64,000 bases of DNA from contig NZ_VTQH01000001.1 of the NCBI RefSeq assembly GCF_008763945.1, positions 1-64,000 of the forward strand, read 5' to 3'. Position 1 is the first letter of the stretch, and each line of letters starts with the position of its first letter. Both the position numbers and the translations under genes were made by a program. The notes below the pieces were generated by a model. It saw nothing but the letters and a program-made list of their open reading frames with translations, made no database searches and was not told where the DNA came from. The stretch comes from Microbacterium testaceum StLB037. GTDB taxonomy: Bacteria; Actinomycetota; Actinomycetes; Actinomycetales; Microbacteriaceae. Below, in pieces: positions 50,761 through 59,977 of the stretch.

Positions 50761-51672
50761 GTGACCGATCGCCTCATGCTCCTCGACACCGCCTCGCTGT
50801 ACTTCCGCGCGTTCTACGGGGTGCCCGACAAGGTCAAGGCCGCCGACGGCTCGTCGGTCAACGCGGTGCGCGGTCTGCTCGACATGATCGCGAAGCTCGT
50901 CACGGCGTACCGGCCCACCCGTCTCGTCGCGTGCTGGGACGACGACTGGCGCCCCGCGTGGCGGGTCGACCTGCTGTCGAGCTACAAGGCCCACCGCGTG
51001 GTCGAGGCCGTGCCCGCCGGTCCCGACGTCGAGGAGGTGCCCGACCCCCTCGAGGCGCAGATCCCCCTGATCCGCGAGGCGCTGGCCGTGCTCGGGATCC
51101 CCGTCGTGGGCGCCGCGGAGCACGAGGCCGACGACGTGATCGGAGCCCTCGCCACCCGCGCCGACGTCCCGGTCGACATCGTCACCGGCGACCGCGACCT
51201 CTTCCAGCTGGTCGACGACGACCGCGGCATCCGGATCGTCTATACGGCCCGCGGTATGAGCAACCTCGAACTCGTCGACGACGCGGTGGTCTACGCCAAG
51301 TACGGCGTCCACGCGCACCAGTACGCCGACTTCGCCGTGCTGCGCGGCGACCCCTCCGACGGTCTGCCGGGGGTGGCGGGTATCGGCGAGAAGTCCGCGG
51401 CGTCGTTGCTGGCCGCGTGCGGCGACCTCGACGGCATCCGGTCCGGGGTCCTCGACGGCACCGCCGGAACCCCCGCGCAGCGCGCCAAGATCGCCGCCGC
51501 CGCGGACTATCTCGAGGTCGCCCCGACCGTGGTGCGGGTCGCCCGCGAACTCGACCTCGCGCCCTTCGACGACCGTCTGGGCCCCGTCGACCGCTCCGCC
51601 GCCGAAGACCTCGCCGAGCGCTGGAACCTCGGATCGTCGATGACCCGAGCGCTGGCCGCCCTCCCCGCCTGA
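50761..51672 (+). CDS. 5'-3' exonuclease (FEN/PIN domain)
   Basis: 303 residues from a GTG. Stand-alone version of the DNA polymerase I 5'-nuclease: LMLLDTASLYFRAFYGVPDK, AAEHEADDVIGALATRADVP, IVTGDRDLFQLVDDDRGIRI and RGDPSDGLPGVAGIGEKSAA, followed by the helix-hairpin-helix clamp. Removes RNA primers or flaps. CAGGAT (50749-50754) sits six bases before the GTG. Convergent with the PHP gene. Confidence 0.94.
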   Translation: MTDRLMLLDTASLYFRAFYGVPDKVKAADGSSVNAVRGLLDMIAKLVTAYRPTRLVACWDDDWRPAWRVDLLSSYKAHRVVEAVPAGPDVEEVPDPLEAQIPLIREALAVLGIPVVGAAEHEADDVIGALATRADVPVDIVTGDRDLFQLVDDDRGIRIVYTARGMSNLELVDDAVVYAKYGVHAHQYADFAVLRGDPSDGLPGVAGIGEKSAASLLAACGDLDGIRSGVLDGTAGTPAQRAKIAAAADYLEVAPTVVRVARELDLAPFDDRLGPVDRSAAEDLAERWNLGSSMTRALAALPA

Positions 51673-51682
51673 GTTCGCGCGC

Positions 51683-52675
51683 TCAGCGGCTGCGCTCGAG
51701 CCAGGCGCGCAGGCGATCGAGCGGCCAGGTCGTGACGATCCGGTCGACCGGGACTCCCGCGGCCTCGGCGCGCGCGGCGCCGTAGTCGAGCAACGAGAGC
51801 TGTCCAGGAGCGTGCGCGTCGGAATCGATCGAGAACAGGCACCCCGCCTCGATCGCGAGCGCGAGCAGGTCGTCGGGCGGGTCCTGCCGCTCGGGCCGGG
51901 AGTTGATCTCCACGGCCACGCCCGAAGCCGCCGCCGCCGCGAACACCTCGCGCGCGTCGAACTCCGACGGAGGCCGCGTCCCCCGCGCCCCCTCCACCAG
52001 CCGGCCGGTCACGTGGCCGAGCACGTCGACCCGGGGGTCGCTCGCCGCCGCGACGAGACGCTTCGTCATGGGCCCGCGTTCCATGCGGAGTTTGGAATGA
52101 GCGGATGCCACGACCACATCGAGCGCGTGCAGCAGCGCGTCCTCCTGATCGAGGGCGCCGTCGTCGAGGATGTCGACCTCGATCCCGGTCAGGAGAGTGA
52201 ACCCCCCGCCGCGATGCCCCCGGACGATCTCCATCTGCGCGCGCAGCCGCTCGGGCGACAGGCCGTTCGCGACGGTGAGCCGCGGGGAGTGGTCGGTCAG
52301 CGCGAGGTACTCGTGACCGAGGCCGCGTGCCGCATCCACCATCGCCTCGATGGGCGTCAGGCCGTCCGACCACTCGCTGTGGCTGTGCAGGTCGCCCTTG
52401 AGCTGCGCGCGCAGCTCCGCGCCGCCCGTGGGCGCCGACTCGGCGCGCAGCTTCGCCAGGCGTTCGGGCACCTCGCCCGCGAGCGCCTGCTGGATGACCG
52501 CGAAGGTCGACTCGCCGATCCCCGCGCGGCGACGCAGGGCGGGGTCGCGCAGCTGCGCGTCGCTCAGCCCCTCGATCGCGGCGGCGGCCGTGCGGAACGC
52601 CTTCGACTTGTAGCGCGACGACCTCTCCCGCTCGAGCAGGTACGCGATCTCGGTGAGGGCGTCGAGCGGGTCCAC
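51683..52675 (-). CDS. PHP-domain phosphoesterase (PolX C-terminal-like)
   Basis: 330 residues from a GTG. N-terminal helical domain with helix-hairpin-helix (LDALTEIAYLLERERSSRYK; RAGIGESTFAVIQQALAGEV) as in PolX, then a PHP metal site: GDLHSHSEWSDG, YLALTDHSPRL, VVVASAHSKLRMERG and FSIDSDAHAPGQLSL. Polymerase domain absent, so a nuclease or phosphatase acting alone. GGAG lies five bases before the GTG; start is two bases after the trpD stop, so it is coupled to trpD. Confidence 0.9.
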   Translation of the reverse strand: MDPLDALTEIAYLLERERSSRYKSKAFRTAAAAIEGLSDAQLRDPALRRRAGIGESTFAVIQQALAGEVPERLAKLRAESAPTGGAELRAQLKGDLHSHSEWSDGLTPIEAMVDAARGLGHEYLALTDHSPRLTVANGLSPERLRAQMEIVRGHRGGGFTLLTGIEVDILDDGALDQEDALLHALDVVVASAHSKLRMERGPMTKRLVAAASDPRVDVLGHVTGRLVEGARGTRPPSEFDAREVFAAAAASGVAVEINSRPERQDPPDDLLALAIEAGCLFSIDSDAHAPGQLSLLDYGAARAEAAGVPVDRIVTTWPLDRLRAWLERSR

Positions 52676-52677
52676 GG

Positions 52678-53739
52678 CTACTCCGCCAACGCTCTCGAGG
52701 CCTCGACCCACTCGTCGAGCTTCGCGGCGGCGCGGCCGTCGTCGATCGCGGCCGCGGCATCGGTCATCGCCTCCGACAACCGCTCGAGGATCGGACGCTG
52801 CACCTCGGAGGCATCCTGGAACAGTCGGAACGACACCAGGCCCGCCGCCGTGTTCAGCAGCACGATGTCGCGCACCGCACCCCGGTCTCCGGCGAGCACC
52901 CGCCGCACGACGCCGGCGTTGTGATCGGGAGCCCCGCCCAGCAGGTCGTCCGTGTCCGCCAGAGGGATGCCGAGATCCCGCGGATCCAGATCGTGCTCGT
53001 GGACGTCGCCGCGGCTGATCTCCCACACCCGGCTGTGGCCGGTCGTGGTCAGTTCGTCGAGGCCGTCGTCGCCGCGGAAGACGAGCGCCGTCGCACCGCG
53101 CGTGCGGAAGACGCCGGTGATCAGCGGCACGCGATCCAGGTGGGCGACGCCCACCGCGTTGGCCTCGGCGCGCGCGGGGTTGCACAGCGGGCCGAGGAAG
53201 TTGAAGACCGTGGGAACGCCGAGCTCGGAGCGGGTGGCCGCCGCGTGGCGGAACCCCGGGTGGAAGGCCGAGGCGAACGCGAAGGTGATGCCCGTGCGAT
53301 CGAGGATCTCGGCGACCTTCTCGGGCGAGAGCGTCAGCCCGATGCCCAGCGACGACAGCACGTCCGACGAGCCCGACGCCGAGCTGGCGGCGCGGTTGCC
53401 GTGCTTGACGACGGGAACTCCGGATGCCGCGGCCACGACGGCCGCCATCGTCGAGATGTTCACGGTGCCGTAGCGGTCACCGCCCGTGCCCACGATGTCG
53501 AGGACCTCGGCGCGCACCGGGAGCGGCACGGCGGCTTCGAGGATGGCATCGCGGAAGCCGACGATCTCTTCGACCGTCTCACCCTTGGCCCTCAGCGCCA
53601 TGAGGAAACCGCCCAGCTGAGAGGGCGTCGCCTCGCCCGCCATGACCTTGCGCATGGCCCAGGTCGACTCCGACACGCTCAGGTCGGTGCCGGCCAGAAG
53701 CGCCGAGAGCAGGTCCGGCCAGGTGAAACGTTCCGCCAT
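52678..53739 (-). CDS. trpD: Anthranilate phosphoribosyltransferase
   Basis: 353 residues. Second step of tryptophan synthesis, joining anthranilate and PRPP. VLDIVGTGGDRYGTVNIST (PRPP loop), VVKHGNRAASSASGSSDVLS and FAFASAFHPGFRHAAATRSE (anthranilate channel) are intact. Stands apart from other trp genes here. The ATG at 53739 has AAGGAT six bases upstream; the frame is open to 53925 but lacks family sequence. Divergent from ctaE. Confidence 0.96.
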   Translation of the reverse strand: MAERFTWPDLLSALLAGTDLSVSESTWAMRKVMAGEATPSQLGGFLMALRAKGETVEEIVGFRDAILEAAVPLPVRAEVLDIVGTGGDRYGTVNISTMAAVVAAASGVPVVKHGNRAASSASGSSDVLSSLGIGLTLSPEKVAEILDRTGITFAFASAFHPGFRHAAATRSELGVPTVFNFLGPLCNPARAEANAVGVAHLDRVPLITGVFRTRGATALVFRGDDGLDELTTTGHSRVWEISRGDVHEHDLDPRDLGIPLADTDDLLGGAPDHNAGVVRRVLAGDRGAVRDIVLLNTAAGLVSFRLFQDASEVQRPILERLSEAMTDAAAAIDDGRAAAKLDEWVEASRALAE

Positions 53740-53922
53740 GCCTCGATCCTTCCACACGCGTGTCGTGGATCCTTCGAACGGGTGCCGCTGGCGGGGCGTG
53801 GTCGTCCGCACCGGCGAAACCGACGCCGTACCGGGGATTACTTGCAGATTCTGAGGCTTCCCTAAGTCTCGATGATGGAATATCGCAGGCTTGTGATGGG
53901 AATATCGGCCCCTCGGATCGCG

Positions 53923-53928
53923 CATAAT
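53923..53928 (+). promoter_or_regulatory. -10 element of the ctaE-qcr operon
   Basis: CATAAT six bases before the GTG at 53935; leaderless transcription of the respiratory operon. Confidence 0.6.
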
Positions 53929-53934
53929 GGAACG

Positions 53935-54567
53935 GTGACGACCTCAGCGACGTATTCCCAGGCTGTGCGTGCCGTGAAGCGGCCCGACCCGGTCGCCGTG
54001 GGCACCATCGTGTGGCTGGGCAGCGAGGTCATGTTCTTCGCCGGCCTGTTCGCGATCTACTTCACCCTCCGCAGCACGTCGGCCTCCCTGTGGGCCGAAG
54101 AGACGCAGCTGCTCAACGTCCCCTTCGCGACCGTCAACACGATCATCCTCGTGCTGTCCTCGGTCACCTGCCAGATGGGCGTCTTCGCCGCCGAGCGGTA
54201 CCAGCCGTACCGCACGGGCAAGGCCACCGGCTTCCTGAAGTGGGGAATGGTGGAGTGGTTCTACCTCACCTTCATCCTCGGCGCGGTCTTCGTGTCGGGT
54301 CAGGTGTGGGAGTACGCGACCCTGGTTGCCGAAGGCATGCCCATCAGCGCCAACCCCTACGCCTCGGCCTTCTACATCACCACCGGCTTCCACGCCCTGC
54401 ACGTGACGGGTGGCCTGATCGCCTTCCTGCTCGTGATCGGTCGCGCGTACGCCGTGAAGAACTTCGGTCGGAAAGAGATGACCACCTCGATCGTCGTGTC
54501 GTACTACTGGCACTTCGTCGACGTCGTCTGGATCGCCCTGTTCTTCGTCATCTACTTCCTCAAGTAA
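53935..54567 (+). CDS. ctaE: Cytochrome c oxidase subunit III
   Basis: 210 residues, five transmembrane helices. Starts [40 protein letters not shown] carries the conserved Glu, followed by [20 protein letters not shown] and [20 protein letters not shown]. Structural subunit of the aa3 oxidase, needed for stable proton pumping. GTG start fixed by CATAAT six bases upstream. First gene of ctaE-qcrC-qcrA-qcrB. Confidence 0.97.
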   Translation: MTTSATYSQAVRAVKRPDPVAVGTIVWLGSEVMFFAGLFAIYFTLRSTSASLWAEETQLLNVPFATVNTIILVLSSVTCQMGVFAAERYQPYRTGKATGFLKWGMVEWFYLTFILGAVFVSGQVWEYATLVAEGMPISANPYASAFYITTGFHALHVTGGLIAFLLVIGRAYAVKNFGRKEMTTSIVVSYYWHFVDVVWIALFFVIYFLK

Positions 54568-54583
54568 GAGAGCAGTACTCCAC

Positions 54584-55396
54584 ATGGCACGCGAGAAGAA
54601 GACTCGTCGGGCGTCCGGGCGTCGTAGCCCCCTGGCCGCCGCCGCGCTCATCGGCATCGGACTCCTCCTGACCGGAGGCGTCTACGCCGGCGCAACGGCC
54701 GCGATGGCCGCCACCTCCAGCACCCCCACGAGCGAGGCGAACTCCGCGTCGGCGGTCGAGGAAGGGCAGAAGCTCTTCCAGGCGAACTGCGCCACGTGCC
54801 ACGGTCTCGACCTCCAGGGCAGCCAGCAGGGCCCGTCGCTCTTCGGCGTCGGCGAGCTCTCGGTGCACTTCCAGGTCTCCACCGGTCGCATGCCCCTGCA
54901 GGCGCAGGGTCCGCAGGCTCCGGTCAAGCCGCCGCAGTTCACGGACGAGCAGGTCAACGCCATCGCGGCGTACGTGCAGTCCGCCGCCCCCGGCCCGAGC
55001 TACCCCAGCGAAGAGATCGTCGACGGCCAGGGCGACCTGTCGCACGGTGCGGAGCTCTTCCGCATCAACTGCGCCATGTGCCACAACGTCGCCGGCGCGG
55101 GCGGCGCGCTCACCGAGGGCAAGTGGGCCCCCGACCTCCACACGGTCTCGTCGGTCAACATCTACGCGGCCATGGTCACCGGCCCGCAGAACATGCCGGT
55201 GTTCAACGACCTGAACCTGACCCCCGAAGACAAGCGCGACGTCATCTCGTACCTGATGTACCTGCAGAAGAACGACTCCCCCGGTGGTTACGCCCTGGGC
55301 TCGCTCGGACCGGTGTCCGAGGGTCTGTTCATCTGGATCTTCGGTATCGGAGCGCTCATCGCCCTGACCGTGTGGATCACGGCGAAGTCCAACTGA
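54584..55396 (+). CDS. qcrC: Menaquinol-cytochrome c reductase, di-haem cytochrome c subunit
   Basis: 270 residues. N-terminal signal/anchor (AAAALIGIGLLLTGGVYAGA), then two cytochrome c domains with CATCH (near 66) and CAMCH (near 164) haem sites, and a C-terminal membrane helix (LFIWIFGIGALIALTVWITA). The two haems replace a soluble cytochrome c and pass electrons directly to CtaC, the hallmark of the actinobacterial bc1-aa3 supercomplex. 16 bases after ctaE. Confidence 0.97.
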   Translation: MAREKKTRRASGRRSPLAAAALIGIGLLLTGGVYAGATAAMAATSSTPTSEANSASAVEEGQKLFQANCATCHGLDLQGSQQGPSLFGVGELSVHFQVSTGRMPLQAQGPQAPVKPPQFTDEQVNAIAAYVQSAAPGPSYPSEEIVDGQGDLSHGAELFRINCAMCHNVAGAGGALTEGKWAPDLHTVSSVNIYAAMVTGPQNMPVFNDLNLTPEDKRDVISYLMYLQKNDSPGGYALGSLGPVSEGLFIWIFGIGALIALTVWITAKSN

Positions 55397-55435
55397 CCGT
55401 CGTCTTCGACATTACGTAAACGCACGAGGAGCACC

Positions 55436-56494
55436 ATGGCACACGAGGACGACGCACTCGAGCACGAGAGGGCTTCCTGGAAGCCCACCTCGGGGCTCGC
55501 CGTCGCGGTTCCCGACGCCGTACAGAACCCCGGCCTTCCCGGCCACCGTCAGCGCATGACCGACCAGGACCCGCAGGCGATGAAGCGTGCGGTTCGCACG
55601 GTCTACACCCTGTTCTACTTCTCGGTCGCGGCGAGCATCTGGGCGAGCATCGCCTACATGATCTTCCCGATCGAGTCGGGCGCGCTGATCGACATCCGCT
55701 ACAACAATCTGTTCATCGGACTGGGCATCGCCTTCGCGCTGCTCGCGATCGGCATCGGCACCATCCACTGGGGCAAGTCGGTCATGTCCGACAAGGAGTA
55801 CATCGAGGACCGTCACGCCACCCGTGGTCGCGACGAGGTCCGCGAGGGTGCCGTCAACGTCTTCGCCGAGGCCGACAAGGACTCCGGGTTCGGACGACGC
55901 GAGATCATCCGCAACTCGATGTTCGCCGCCCTGGCCGCCTCGGTCATCCCGGGCATCACGCTCTTCCGCGGTCTCGCTCCTCAGGACCAGGACCCGGTCA
56001 AGCTCCTCAGCCACACCATGTGGAAAGAGGGCATGCGCCTGACGCACGACCCCTCCGGTCGTCCGATTCGGGCCGCCGACGTCACCCTCGGCTCGGCGTT
56101 CCACGTCATTCCCGAGGAGCTCGCGGGCCTCGGTCACGACGAGGGCTACCTCGAAGAGAAGGCCAAGGCGATCGTCCTGCTCATGCGCATGCAGCCCGAG
56201 CAGCTGAACCCCGAGACCAACAACCTGGACTGGTCGTACGACGGCATCATCGCGTACTCGAAGGTCTGCACCCACGTCGGTTGCCCCGTCGCGCTCTACG
56301 AGCAGCAGACCCACCACCTCCTGTGCCCCTGCCACCAGTCGCAGTTCGACGTCGCCAACGGCGCGGCCGTCATCTTCGGCCCGGCCGCCCGTCCCCTGCC
56401 GCAGCTCCCCATCACCGTCGACGCCGAGGGTTACCTCGTCGCGCAGAGTGACTTCCACGAGCCCGTCGGCCCCAGCTTCTGGGAGCGCTCATGA
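55436..56494 (+). CDS. qcrA: Rieske iron-sulfur subunit of menaquinol-cytochrome c reductase
   Basis: 352 residues. Three N-terminal transmembrane helices, the actinobacterial form, then a C-terminal Rieske domain with CTHVGCP and CPCHQSQFD binding the 2Fe-2S cluster by two Cys and two His. Takes electrons from menaquinol at the outer side. AGGAG precedes the ATG; the end overlaps qcrB by four bases. Confidence 0.97.
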   Translation: MAHEDDALEHERASWKPTSGLAVAVPDAVQNPGLPGHRQRMTDQDPQAMKRAVRTVYTLFYFSVAASIWASIAYMIFPIESGALIDIRYNNLFIGLGIAFALLAIGIGTIHWGKSVMSDKEYIEDRHATRGRDEVREGAVNVFAEADKDSGFGRREIIRNSMFAALAASVIPGITLFRGLAPQDQDPVKLLSHTMWKEGMRLTHDPSGRPIRAADVTLGSAFHVIPEELAGLGHDEGYLEEKAKAIVLLMRMQPEQLNPETNNLDWSYDGIIAYSKVCTHVGCPVALYEQQTHHLLCPCHQSQFDVANGAAVIFGPAARPLPQLPITVDAEGYLVAQSDFHEPVGPSFWERS

Positions 56495-58320
56495 GCATCG
56501 GTACCCATCCCACCGAGAACGTCACCACCGAACCCGCGGTTCACGCGGGTCCCCCCGCCACCAGCGGGCGCGACGGCAAGCCGCTCGGCGGACGCTTCGT
56601 CGGTTCCGTCGCGAACTACATGGACGAGCGCACGAGCATGTCGGGCATCGTCAAGGAGCTCGGCCGCAAGGTCTTCCCCGACCACTGGTCGTTCATGCTC
56701 GGCGAGATCGCGCTGTGGAGCTTCGTCGTCGTGCTGCTCTCCGGCACATTCCTGACGTTCTTCTTCCAGGCCTCCATGGTCGAGACGCACTACAACGGTG
56801 CGTACGAGCCGATGCGCGGCATCGCGATGTCGGCCGCCATGGAGTCGGCGCTGCACATCTCCTTCGACCTGCGCGGTGGCCTCCTCGTCCGTCAGATCCA
56901 CCACTGGGCCGCGCTCGTGTTCGTCGCCGGTATCGGCGTCCACATGTTGCGCGTGTTCTTCACGGGTGCTTTCCGCAAGCCCCGCGAGCTCAACTGGGTG
57001 GTCGGCTTCATCCTCTTCATCCTCGCGATGGCCGAGGGCTTCACGGGCTACTCCCTCCCCGACGACCTGCTCTCGGGTAACGGTCTGCGCATCATCGACG
57101 GCATGATCAAGGGCCTGCCGATCATCGGCACCTGGACCTCGTTCCTGCTCTTCGGCGGCGAGTTCCCGGGTACCGCGATCGTCGGACGCCTCTACACGCT
57201 GCACATCCTGTTGCTGCCGGCGATCCTCGTCGCGCTCCTCGCAGTGCACCTCATGCTGATGATCATCAACAAGCACACGCAGTTCGCCGGGCCCGCCCGC
57301 ACGAACAGCAACGTCGTGGGCTACCCGATGCTCCCGGTCTACGCCTCCAAGATGGGCGGCTTCTTCTTCATCACGTTCGGTGTGATCGTGCTGATCGCCG
57401 CGCTGGTGACGATCAACCCGATCTGGAACTACGGTCCCTACGACCCGTCCCCGGTCTCGGCGGGAACGCAGCCCGACTGGTACATCGGTTTCGCCGACGG
57501 CATGCTCCGCCTCATCCCGCCGCACCTCGAGTTCGTGCTCTGGGGCCACACCTGGTCGTGGAACATCATCATCCCCGTGGGCGTCCTGGGTCTGTTCATC
57601 GTCCTGGTGCTCGTGTACCCCTTCATCGAGGCGTGGGTGACCGGCGACAAGCGCGAGCACCACATCGCCCAGCGTCCGCGCAACGCCGCCACGCGCACCG
57701 CGATCGGTGCAGCCGGCGTGACGTTCTACGCCGTCATGTGGGCCGCAGCGTCGTCCGACATCGTGGCCACGCACTTCCACCTCACGATGGAAGGTGTCAT
57801 CCACGTCCTGCAGGCCCTGCTGATCCTGGGCCCGATCCTGGCGTACTTCGTCACCAAGCGCATCTGCATCGCGCTGCAGAAGAAGGACCGCGAGATCGCG
57901 CTGCACGGCTACGAGTCGGGTCGCATCGTGCGCCTTCCCGGCGGCGAGTACATCGAGGTCCACCAGCCCGTCGATGAGTACGAGCGCTGGAAGCTGGTCG
58001 ACAACGAGACGTACGAGCCCCTGGTCGTGCGTCCCAACGCCAACGGCGAGATCCCCTGGTACGAGAACGTCCGCGGGGCGGTGTCGCGCTGGTTCTTCGA
58101 GGACCGCCTGGCTCCGCTCACGCAGGCCGAGCTCGATGCCGCGGTGGCTCACCAGCACCACGAGCTCGACCACATCGACCACGAGGAGGCCGACGAGATC
58201 GCCGGCGCCAACGCCCGTGCCGATGAGGACGGACGCCCCCGCAACGAGGTCGGCGGCCGCGTCGAGGTCGAATTCCCCACCCCGAAGAGCCTGCGCCCCG
58301 AGGGCGACAAGAGCGAGTAA
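56491..58320 (+). CDS. qcrB: Menaquinol-cytochrome c reductase cytochrome b subunit
   Basis: 609 residues, longer than mitochondrial cytochrome b because of a polar C-terminal extension of about 150 residues with His/Asp/Glu-rich stretches. Haem-ligand histidines lie in GGLLVRQIHHWAALVFVAGI and LLLPAILVALLAVHLMLMII; the quinol-site motif is PDDLLSGNGLR and the PEWY-equivalent region near TQPDWYIGFADGML. A terminator with a UUCG loop follows. Confidence 0.97.
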   Translation: MSIGTHPTENVTTEPAVHAGPPATSGRDGKPLGGRFVGSVANYMDERTSMSGIVKELGRKVFPDHWSFMLGEIALWSFVVVLLSGTFLTFFFQASMVETHYNGAYEPMRGIAMSAAMESALHISFDLRGGLLVRQIHHWAALVFVAGIGVHMLRVFFTGAFRKPRELNWVVGFILFILAMAEGFTGYSLPDDLLSGNGLRIIDGMIKGLPIIGTWTSFLLFGGEFPGTAIVGRLYTLHILLLPAILVALLAVHLMLMIINKHTQFAGPARTNSNVVGYPMLPVYASKMGGFFFITFGVIVLIAALVTINPIWNYGPYDPSPVSAGTQPDWYIGFADGMLRLIPPHLEFVLWGHTWSWNIIIPVGVLGLFIVLVLVYPFIEAWVTGDKREHHIAQRPRNAATRTAIGAAGVTFYAVMWAAASSDIVATHFHLTMEGVIHVLQALLILGPILAYFVTKRICIALQKKDREIALHGYESGRIVRLPGGEYIEVHQPVDEYERWKLVDNETYEPLVVRPNANGEIPWYENVRGAVSRWFFEDRLAPLTQAELDAAVAHQHHELDHIDHEEADEIAGANARADEDGRPRNEVGGRVEVEFPTPKSLRPEGDKSE

Positions 58321-58330
58321 TCGTTGTGAG

Positions 58331-58364
58331 ACGAGACCCCGGTGCTTCGGCACCGGGGTCTCGT
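58331..58364 (+). terminator. Terminator of the ctaE-qcrCAB operon
   Basis: Perfect 15-bp stem (58331-58345 and 58350-58364) with a UUCG loop, ten bases after the qcrB stop. Confidence 0.92.
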
Positions 58365-58517
58365 GCATGTGTGGGCACCTTCGCGTCCTGACGCGGAACG
58401 TGGTCCGTGCCCGTCCGCGGCGATGCGTCAGCTGACCCTGACGAGGGAGGGCGGGCTGTGGCAGAGATGCGTGGGGGCTTGGCATCCGTCCCCCTCCCCC
58501 TGTCCTCCGCTGCCCCC

Positions 58518-58523
58518 TAGCGT
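58518..58523 (+). promoter_or_regulatory. -10 element of the rhodanese gene
   Basis: TAGCGT followed by six bases and the ATG at 58530. Confidence 0.6.
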
Positions 58524-58529
58524 GAGAGC

Positions 58530-58937
58530 ATGACAGACGCCCACGACTACTTCTCCCGCCGCCTCGCATTCGAGACCGATCCGAGCGACGTCTACGCCGA
58601 CCAGCGCGGCGGCCGAAGCTTCGTGCTCGTCGACGTACGGGGCGATGACGCATGGGCGCAGGGACGCATCACAGGTGCGATCCACATGCCCTACCGGCAG
58701 ATCCCCGACAGGGCGCCCCGCGAGATCCCGGCCGGCACTCCCGTCGTCGTGTACTGCTGGAGCCCCGGTTGCAACGCCGGGCAGAAGGGCGCCCTCGCCT
58801 TCGCCGACCTGGGGTACGAGGTTCGCGAGATGATCGGCGGGTACGAGTACTGGGTGCGCGAGGGACAGCCCCACGAGAACGACGAGGGGCCCTGCGAGCG
58901 GGTCTTCGATCCGACCGTCATGGTCGTGCGCCCCTGA
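58530..58937 (+). CDS. Rhodanese-like domain protein
   Basis: 135 residues, a single rhodanese domain: FVLVDVRGDDAWAQGRITGA, HMPYRQIP, the active loop YCWSPGCNAGQKGA and MIGGYEYWVREGQP. Two Cys flank the loop (CWSPGC); the second is the expected sulfur-carrying residue. Moves sulfane sulfur or acts as a redox switch. Leaderless from TAGCGT. Separate from the respiratory operon by its terminator. Confidence 0.92.
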   Translation: MTDAHDYFSRRLAFETDPSDVYADQRGGRSFVLVDVRGDDAWAQGRITGAIHMPYRQIPDRAPREIPAGTPVVVYCWSPGCNAGQKGALAFADLGYEVREMIGGYEYWVREGQPHENDEGPCERVFDPTVMVVRP

Positions 58938-58963
58938 TTCTGGAGCGCGGCCGGTGATGCCGT

Positions 58964-58969
58964 TAGGCT
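58964..58969 (+). promoter_or_regulatory. -10 element of the prolyl aminopeptidase gene
   Basis: TAGGCT followed by six bases and the ATG at 58976. Confidence 0.6.
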
Positions 58970-58975
58970 TCCGGG

Positions 58976-59950
58976 ATGCAGCACCCGCCTCTCGAACCGT
59001 TCGCCTCCGGATTCGTGGACCGACCCGACGGGGCACGTTTGTACTGGGAGACCTCGGGTAACCCCCGAGGGCGGCCGGCGCTCTACCTGCATGGCGGCCC
59101 GGGCGGTGGTCTGGGAAAGGGCGGGTACCGGCGTCGCTTCGACCCCGATCTGCATCTCATCGTCGGTATCGATCAGCGCGGCTGCGGTCGGAGCACACCG
59201 TGGGCAGCCGATGATCTGCGCACCCTGCGGCATCAGACCATGACGAACCTTCTGGCGGATCTCGAAGCGGTCCGTGAAGAGCTGGGCGTCAGCCGCTGGC
59301 TCCTGCACGGGGTGTCCTGGGGGTCCACCCTCGCGCTGGCCTACGCCCTCGAGTATCCCGATCGGGTTCTCGAAATCGTCAACTTCGCCGTCACGACCGG
59401 TGCGCGCTGGGAGATCGACTGGATCACCGACGGCATCGCCCCGGTGTTCCCGGAGGCATACGAGCGCCTGCGCTCCCTCCTGCGTCCCGATGAACGCACG
59501 ATCGAGGGGTATGCACGGCTGCTGACGGACGTGGATCCGGTGGTGCGGCAGAGAGCCGGCGATCACTGGGACGAGTGGGAGGCCACCCACATGTCCCTGG
59601 GGCCCCTCGCCACCCCCGGACCCCTGCACGCGGACGCGCACCACAGGCTCAACTTCGCCACCCTGGTCACGCACTACTGGGCGCGGGACTGCTTCCTCCC
59701 CGGCGTCGAGGCAGTGCTCCCCCGCGCGCACGAACTCGACGGCATCCCCGGCGTTCTCATTCACGGGCGTCGAGACATCAGCGGGCCGTCGCTCACCGCA
59801 TGGAGGCTGCACCGCGCCTGGCCGGGGTCACGGCTCGAGATCGTCGAAGAGGATGGCCACGGCGGGCCGCGCAGCGCACAGCTCGCTCAGGATGCCATGG
59901 ACGACTTCGCGCGCGCCGATCTCCGGTCCCATTACCGCGCTACGGACTGA
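58976..59950 (+). CDS. pip: Prolyl aminopeptidase (family S33)
   Basis: 324 residues. Alpha/beta hydrolase with LYLHGGPGGGLGKGGYRRRF (oxyanion HGGPGGG), GIDQRGCGRSTPW, the nucleophile elbow GVSWGS, catalytic Asp in HGRRDISGP and His in EDGHGGP. Removes N-terminal proline. Length and the DQRGCGRS signature are those of cytosolic Pip. Leaderless. Convergent with the PP2C gene, 27 bases away. Confidence 0.95.
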   Translation: MQHPPLEPFASGFVDRPDGARLYWETSGNPRGRPALYLHGGPGGGLGKGGYRRRFDPDLHLIVGIDQRGCGRSTPWAADDLRTLRHQTMTNLLADLEAVREELGVSRWLLHGVSWGSTLALAYALEYPDRVLEIVNFAVTTGARWEIDWITDGIAPVFPEAYERLRSLLRPDERTIEGYARLLTDVDPVVRQRAGDHWDEWEATHMSLGPLATPGPLHADAHHRLNFATLVTHYWARDCFLPGVEAVLPRAHELDGIPGVLIHGRRDISGPSLTAWRLHRAWPGSRLEIVEEDGHGGPRSAQLAQDAMDDFARADLRSHYRATD

Positions 59951-59977
59951 CCAGCCCGCGGTCGCGAGAAGGACCGA

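Noticed and set aside
56431..58653. 740-codon frame antisense to qcrB
   Set aside because: Low-complexity His/Asp/Arg translation; qcrB on the plus strand carries all family motifs.
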